Shown here one piece after another: positions 59,804-64,000 of a DNA stretch of 64,000 nt. Below the pieces are notes generated by a model, which was given only the letters and a program-made list of their open reading frames with translations, did not search any database and was not told where the DNA came from. Source of the stretch: Methylotenera_A sp049687015 (GTDB lineage Bacteria; Pseudomonadota; Gammaproteobacteria; Burkholderiales; Methylophilaceae); contig JBAVIP010000078.1 in the NCBI GenBank assembly GCA_049687015.1, positions 1 to 64,000 on the forward strand. The letters run 5' to 3'. A program made the translations under genes and the position numbers. Numbering within the stretch: position 1 is the first letter of the stretch; each line of letters begins with the position of its first letter.

Positions 59804-60754
59804 ATGAATACGGCATCAACTGTGCTTAATCATTCTGTTAAAAAAGCAACAATTAGCCCACGCTTGGCTAAAAACGTGCGCAGAAATGTCAAAGAACGCA
59901 TCATTGAGTTTATCTTGATGCTGGCAGCGCTGTCAGCGGTGGCGACAACGCTTTCCATCGTTGCTATTCTGCTTTATGAATCCTTGAGTTTTTTCAAAAC
60001 GGTTTCTATTGTTGATTTTTTTACCGATACCCAATGGACTCCGCTGTTTGAGGATGCGCATTACGGTATTTTGCCGCTGGTTTCCGGTACGCTGACGACT
60101 TCGGCTGTGGCACTGGCTGTGGCTATCCCGGTTGGCACTATTGCTGCAATTTATCTTTCTGAGTTTGCGTCGCACAAAACGCGTGAGATTGTAAAGCCAA
60201 TACTGGAGCTACTTGTGGGTGTGCCCACCATTGTATTTGGTTATTTCGCCTTGCTGTTTTTAACCCCGCTATTACAAAAAATCTTCCCGGAACTGCCTGG
60301 ATTTAATATGCTGAGCGCCGGTATTGTCATGGGCATTATGATTGTGCCCTACATTGCCTCTGTGGCCGAAGACGCCATGCGCGCCGTACCGATGAGCATG
60401 CGTGAAGGCTCTTATGCGATGGGCGCTACCCGCTTCCAAACCGCTATCCGCGTCGTTACCCCGGCTGCCATATCAGGCATCGTCGCCGCTTATATTTTGG
60501 GCATCTCGCGTGCCGTAGGCGAAACCATGGTGGTGGCCGTGGCCGCAGGCCAGCAGCCTATCGTCAGTTTTAACCCCATGGAAAGCGCCGCAACGATAAC
60601 CGCCTACATTGTACAAGTTGCGATGGGCGATCTGCCGCATGGCAGCCTTGGTTACCAAAGTATTTTTGCCGCTGGCCTTGTGCTCATGGTGATGACGTTG
60701 TGCTTCAATATTTTAGGCCACGCGATTCGCAAGAAATACCGCGAGCATTATTAG
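59804..60754 (+). CDS. pstC: Phosphate ABC transporter permease PstC
   Basis: A 316-aa inner-membrane permease with six transmembrane helices. The ABC coupling loop is MSMREGSYAMGATRFQTAIRVV in sequence order, and VGVPTIVFGYFAL follows the second helix. It has an extended basic N-terminus (about 35 residues). No strong ribosome site is seen before the ATG. It is followed 15 bases later by pstA. Confidence 0.95.
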   Translation: MNTASTVLNHSVKKATISPRLAKNVRRNVKERIIEFILMLAALSAVATTLSIVAILLYESLSFFKTVSIVDFFTDTQWTPLFEDAHYGILPLVSGTLTTSAVALAVAIPVGTIAAIYLSEFASHKTREIVKPILELLVGVPTIVFGYFALLFLTPLLQKIFPELPGFNMLSAGIVMGIMIVPYIASVAEDAMRAVPMSMREGSYAMGATRFQTAIRVVTPAAISGIVAAYILGISRAVGETMVVAVAAGQQPIVSFNPMESAATITAYIVQVAMGDLPHGSLGYQSIFAAGLVLMVMTLCFNILGHAIRKKYREHY

Positions 60755-60769
60755 GCTAACTTTCAAACA

Positions 60770-61735
60770 GTGAATACCGATATGACAACCAACACCTCGC
60801 AAACGCAAGCTTCCGTCATCCGCAATCTGGCGGAAGTACGCGCCATGATTAAACGCCATAAGCTTAACGACTATATTTTTTCACTCATAGGCCTGTTGGC
60901 GCTGGTGCTTGCCCTGCTCACCCTGCTCACCCTATTTACCGATTTGGTGATGGATGGTTACGAGCGTTTTAATATGCAGTTTCTAACCGAGTTTCCATCA
61001 CGCCGTGCCGCGCATGCTGGCTTGCTCTCTGCCTGGGTGGGTTCTCTGCTGGTGATGCTGGTGACCTTTCTTGTGGCTGTTCCAATGGGCGTAGCAGCGG
61101 GTTTATATCTGGAAGAGTATGCCCCTAAGAACTGGTTTTCTGACTTGATTGAAATCAACGTCACCAACCTCGCCGGCGTGCCCTCCATTGTCTACGGCCT
61201 GCTGGCGCTAGGCTTGTTTGTCTATATTCTGGATCTGGGTCAAAGCATACTCACTGCAGGTCTCACCTTAGGTTTGCTCATTCTGCCGATTGTCATTGTG
61301 TCTACGCGCGAATCTATTCGCGCCATTCCCACTGCCATCCGCGAAGCGGCCTATGCCGTAGGCGCCACCAAATGGCAAGTAGTCTATGACCATGTGCTGA
61401 AATATTCTTACGGTGGTATTTTAACCGGCGTGATTATCGGCATGGCACGTGCACTGGGTGAAACTGCTCCAATTATCACTATCGGTGCGCTCACATTTAT
61501 TGCCTTTTTGCCTCCATCGCCAATTACTGATGTAGCGCCTTTTATCAATTTTGAATGGCTGAGTTCAGGCTTTACCGTGCTACCAATTCAGATGTTTAAC
61601 TGGCTATCGCGCCCTGACCATGCCTTCCATATCAATGCGGCGGCAACAGGCGCGCTGATTATTATTGTCACCCTGCTGATGAACGGCACGGCCATCTACT
61701 TACGTTACAAAATTCGCAAGAATATTAAATGGTAA
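60770..61735 (+). CDS. pstA: Phosphate ABC transporter permease PstA
   Basis: A 321-aa permease partner of PstC. It has six transmembrane helices, NLAGVPSIVYGLLALGLFV, and the coupling loop IPTAIREAAYAVGATKWQVVYD. It starts at GTG 60770, or possibly at ATG 60782 (MTTNTSQ); neither has a strong ribosome site. The end overlaps the pstB start by seven bases. Confidence 0.94.
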   Translation: MNTDMTTNTSQTQASVIRNLAEVRAMIKRHKLNDYIFSLIGLLALVLALLTLLTLFTDLVMDGYERFNMQFLTEFPSRRAAHAGLLSAWVGSLLVMLVTFLVAVPMGVAAGLYLEEYAPKNWFSDLIEINVTNLAGVPSIVYGLLALGLFVYILDLGQSILTAGLTLGLLILPIVIVSTRESIRAIPTAIREAAYAVGATKWQVVYDHVLKYSYGGILTGVIIGMARALGETAPIITIGALTFIAFLPPSPITDVAPFINFEWLSSGFTVLPIQMFNWLSRPDHAFHINAAATGALIIIVTLLMNGTAIYLRYKIRKNIKW

Positions 61736-62520
61736 ACAACATGATTAACTCGACAACCGCAATCAAAGCTGAATCCCGCAACCTCAACTTTTTTTATTCA
61801 AACGGTACACAAGCGCTTAAAAGCGTCAACATGCCGCTTTATGAAAATAAAATCACCGCGCTCATCGGGCCATCCGGTTGCGGAAAATCGACTTTCCTGC
61901 GCTGCTTTAACCGCATGCATGATCTATATCCCGGCAATAAGTACCAGGGTGAAATCGTCATGCACCCTGACAACACCAACATTCTGGAGCATGGTGTAGA
62001 CCCCATCGAAGTGCGCATGCGCATCAGCATGGTATTTCAAAAACCCAACCCGTTTCCGAAATCTATTTACGAAAATGTCGCCTATGGTTTACGCGTGCGC
62101 GGTGAAAATAACAGACGCGCGCTGGATGATAAGGTCGAAGAAGCGCTCAAAGGTGCTGCTTTATGGAATGAAGTCAAAGACAGGCTACAGGATTTAGCGT
62201 TTAATTTGTCCGGCGGTCAGCAACAGCGCTTATGCATTGCGCGCGCGCTGGCGACAGACCCAGAAATCATGCTGTTTGACGAGCCGACTTCGGCACTTGA
62301 CCCGATTGCGACCGCCAATATTGAAGAATTAATGAGTGAGTTAAAAGAAAAACTTACTATTCTGGTGGTGACCCATAATATGCAGCAGGCAGCACGTGTA
62401 TCGGATTACACTGCCTATATGTATTTAGGTGAGCTGATGGAATACAACGATACCAACACAATTTTTACCCGTCCCGGCCGTAAAGAAACGGAAGACTACA
62501 TTACGGGCAAGTTTGGATAA
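61729..62520 (+). CDS. pstB: Phosphate ABC transporter ATPase PstB
   Basis: A 263-aa ABC ATPase driving phosphate import. Walker A GPSGCGKST is near 47-55, the signature LSGGQQQRL near 160, Walker B with DEPTSALDP, and the switch His in VVTHNMQQA. It starts at ATG 61729; ATG 61741 is an alternative. Confidence 0.97.
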   Translation: MVNNMINSTTAIKAESRNLNFFYSNGTQALKSVNMPLYENKITALIGPSGCGKSTFLRCFNRMHDLYPGNKYQGEIVMHPDNTNILEHGVDPIEVRMRISMVFQKPNPFPKSIYENVAYGLRVRGENNRRALDDKVEEALKGAALWNEVKDRLQDLAFNLSGGQQQRLCIARALATDPEIMLFDEPTSALDPIATANIEELMSELKEKLTILVVTHNMQQAARVSDYTAYMYLGELMEYNDTNTIFTRPGRKETEDYITGKFG

Positions 62521-62576
62521 TATACAATGCTTGCGAAACAGTTGATAGCTAAGAATAAGCGCATGAGAGGATAAAA

Positions 62577-63281
62577 GTGCAAGAACATATTTTTAAACAG
62601 TACGATGCCGAATTAGAGGCCGTACGCGCCAAAGTGCTCGAAATGGGCAGCCTGGTAGAACAGCAGATAGTGGACGCACTTGAGGCACTGGTTGGGTCGA
62701 ATCCTAAACTTGCTAAAACAGTCATCAAAAAAGACCATCTGGTGAATGCGCTAGAAGTGCAGGTAGATGAAGATTGCAGCCATATCATTGCGCGCCGCCA
62801 GCCGACTGCGGGTGATTTACGCATGGTGCTGATGATGATTAAAACCATTACCGACCTTGAGCGCATTGGTGACGAAGCCGCTAAGATTGCACGCTACGCA
62901 CTTAAAGCGACAGAAGCTGATCGCTTATTAACGCCGCGATTTGTAGAAATCAAAGCCATGGCAAATACAACACGCGATATGCTGCACATGGCACTGGATG
63001 CGTTTGCGCGTTCTGATACTACCAAGGTAATGGAAATTGCACATATGGATGAAGAGGTCGATGAGCAATATCAGGCAGCCATTCGCCAGCTCATCACTTT
63101 CATGCTGGAAGACCCGCGCACGATTTCGATCTCGTTGGAGGTACTGTTTATTGCAAAAGCGGTTGAACGCATTGGCGATCATGCCAAAAACATCTCGGAA
63201 TATGTCGTGTATATGGTGAAAGGTAAAGATATTCGCCACATCAGCATGGAAGAGAAGGAACAGGAAGCAACGCGGCCTTAG
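62577..63281 (+). CDS. phoU: Phosphate signalling regulator PhoU
   Basis: A 234-aa protein with two three-helix bundles and the metal-cluster motifs TITDLERIGDEAAKIA-like (TITDLERIGDEAAKIARYA) and AVERIGDHAKNISEYVVYMV. It links Pst activity to the PhoR/PhoB two-component system and restrains phosphate uptake. It starts at GTG 62577 behind GAGAGGA. It is the last gene of pstSCAB-phoU; phoB and phoR are not in the window. Confidence 0.96.
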   Translation: MQEHIFKQYDAELEAVRAKVLEMGSLVEQQIVDALEALVGSNPKLAKTVIKKDHLVNALEVQVDEDCSHIIARRQPTAGDLRMVLMMIKTITDLERIGDEAAKIARYALKATEADRLLTPRFVEIKAMANTTRDMLHMALDAFARSDTTKVMEIAHMDEEVDEQYQAAIRQLITFMLEDPRTISISLEVLFIAKAVERIGDHAKNISEYVVYMVKGKDIRHISMEEKEQEATRP

Positions 63282-63413
63282 ATTTTACTCACTGCGCCAC
63301 CGATATCCGTTAATATAAGTATCGAAAATTAATCCAAAGTTGTTATTTGGTGTTTGAGTTTAGTGACATCCAACAGCGATCCATTAGCAGTCAATTGGGT
63401 TAAGAATTAAAGG

Positions 63414-63986
63414 TCATGTGCTAAGTGCTCTCTGAAAAAATGGCGCAAGAAGGCCGAGCACCGTGGACACGACTAGTACCGCGACACCAGATAGGCCTGA
63501 GGAGTACCAACCGAACTCTGTAAATGGTGAGTGTGGAAGCCCAAACGCCCATGCTGCGTATGCGACTGTGGCCGCGAACATCTCCCAGACTGGCCATGTA
63601 CCAAAGTTTAGAGGGAGTGGTTTCTGGAGAGTTTTGAGCTTTGCACCATAGACGAGCCATACGACAACTGGGGTTGCGAGCAGAAAAATCCAGAATGTTA
63701 TCCAGTCTGTTGACGTTACTTTACCTTCTTGCTGCACTGCCGCAAGCACCGACACATACAGGGTAAGCACTTCAGTTGGAATGTAGCCAAAGAGTACATT
63801 CAGGGTGGTGTCGACTGGTGCGGGTGGCGTACCAGCAAGCTTAGCCGATTCAGCTATAGACTCAGCACTGGCTGGCGGAGTACGTGATGCTTCTGCAATT
63901 TCATCCAGGGTTTTCGGAACCTCCCCCAGAGGAACCGTATCGCTTCTGCGAGCAGCGGCGGCGTTTGTCATTGAATTGATGCTCAT
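63414..63986 (-). CDS. Unrecognised membrane protein at right edge
   Basis: A 190-aa protein with a hydrophilic N-terminal 60 residues rich in Ala, Pro, Ser and Glu. About four transmembrane helices follow (roughly 64-84, 95-113, 131-148 and 160-182). Aromatic segments lie between them (FGTWPVWEMFAA, SPFTEFGWYSSG). No family is recognised. AAGGAG stands eight bases before the ATG, so the gene is complete. It is convergent with phoU across a 132-bp spacer that contains nothing I can identify. Confidence 0.7.
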   Translation of the reverse strand: MSINSMTNAAAARRSDTVPLGEVPKTLDEIAEASRTPPASAESIAESAKLAGTPPAPVDTTLNVLFGYIPTEVLTLYVSVLAAVQQEGKVTSTDWITFWIFLLATPVVVWLVYGAKLKTLQKPLPLNFGTWPVWEMFAATVAYAAWAFGLPHSPFTEFGWYSSGLSGVAVLVVSTVLGLLAPFFQRALST

Positions 63987-64000
63987 CAGGTACTCTCCTT

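Noticed and set aside
1..64000. CRISPR arrays, insertion sequences, prophage
   Set aside because: I looked for regularly spaced repeats, transposase or integrase motifs and phage structural genes and saw none.

Overview
The window looks like chromosome from a low-GC betaproteobacterium, most likely a Methylophilaceae (Methylotenera/Methylophilus-like) methylotroph. Three things point there: the gene orders lepA-lepB-DUF4845-rnc-era-recO-pdxJ-acpS, rpoE-rseA-rseB-rseC-mucD and iscR-(nifS-like)-iscS-iscU-iscA-hscB-hscA-fdx, which are betaproteobacterial; the AT-rich intergenic DNA; and the almost complete absence of mobile genes. The family is inferred from gene order and composition, not from a marker-gene comparison. 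No transposase, phage gene or CRISPR array was seen, and no gap between genes exceeds about 300 bases.

Layout. 1-0.4 kb: leader of an rRNA operon lying off the left edge (minus strand), with an initiator tRNA and its promoter upstream. 0.4-6.1 kb: DUF4197 protein, glycogen phosphorylase, HtpG and a small unknown. 6.1-10.9 kb: a polyphosphate neighbourhood (ppx, ppk, sixA) enclosing a Lys/Pro/Ala-repeat protein with a ribbon-helix-helix-like end. 11-18.8 kb: the lepA-to-tcdA housekeeping string on the minus strand, with an unrecognised gene inserted between era and recO. 18.9-22.3 kb: an AmmeMemoRadiSam cassette (MEMO, AMMECR1, radical SAM, hydrolase) bracketed by a 25-bp direct repeat. 22.4-24.4 kb: accessory unknowns, hairpin repeats and two small envelope genes. 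24.5-28.6 kb: the sigma-E operon with its MucD protease. 28.8-38.4 kb: nadB, a secreted nuclease, unknown genes, a DEAD-box helicase, slyD, mutS and a small gene behind a sigma-54-type promoter. 38.4-43 kb: suhB, trmJ, an RlpA-like protein between duplicated sequences, and a TetR/cupin operon with twin operators. 43.1-50.4 kb: cysE and the Isc iron-sulfur operon with two cysteine desulfurases. 50.4-55.6 kb: carbonic anhydrase, a phosphate-type porin, a REPIN-like element, lysS and prfB with its programmed frameshift. 55.6-64 kb: arsenate reductase plus aquaglyceroporin, the Pit system, pstSCAB-phoU and a membrane protein of unknown function.

How the parts fit. Phosphate is the main theme. Three sites with TGTCAT-like repeats at 11-bp steps (Pho-box pattern) precede the porin, the DUF47-pit pair and pstS. 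Two further half-sites precede ppk, so uptake across both membranes, polyphosphate storage and arsenate handling may share PhoB control. The most interesting less-described items are the repeat-bracketed AmmeMemoRadiSam cassette, the AlgP-like protein inside the polyphosphate cluster with two interlocking dyads in its promoter, the sigma-54-type small gene, and the REP pair with a compensatory base change.
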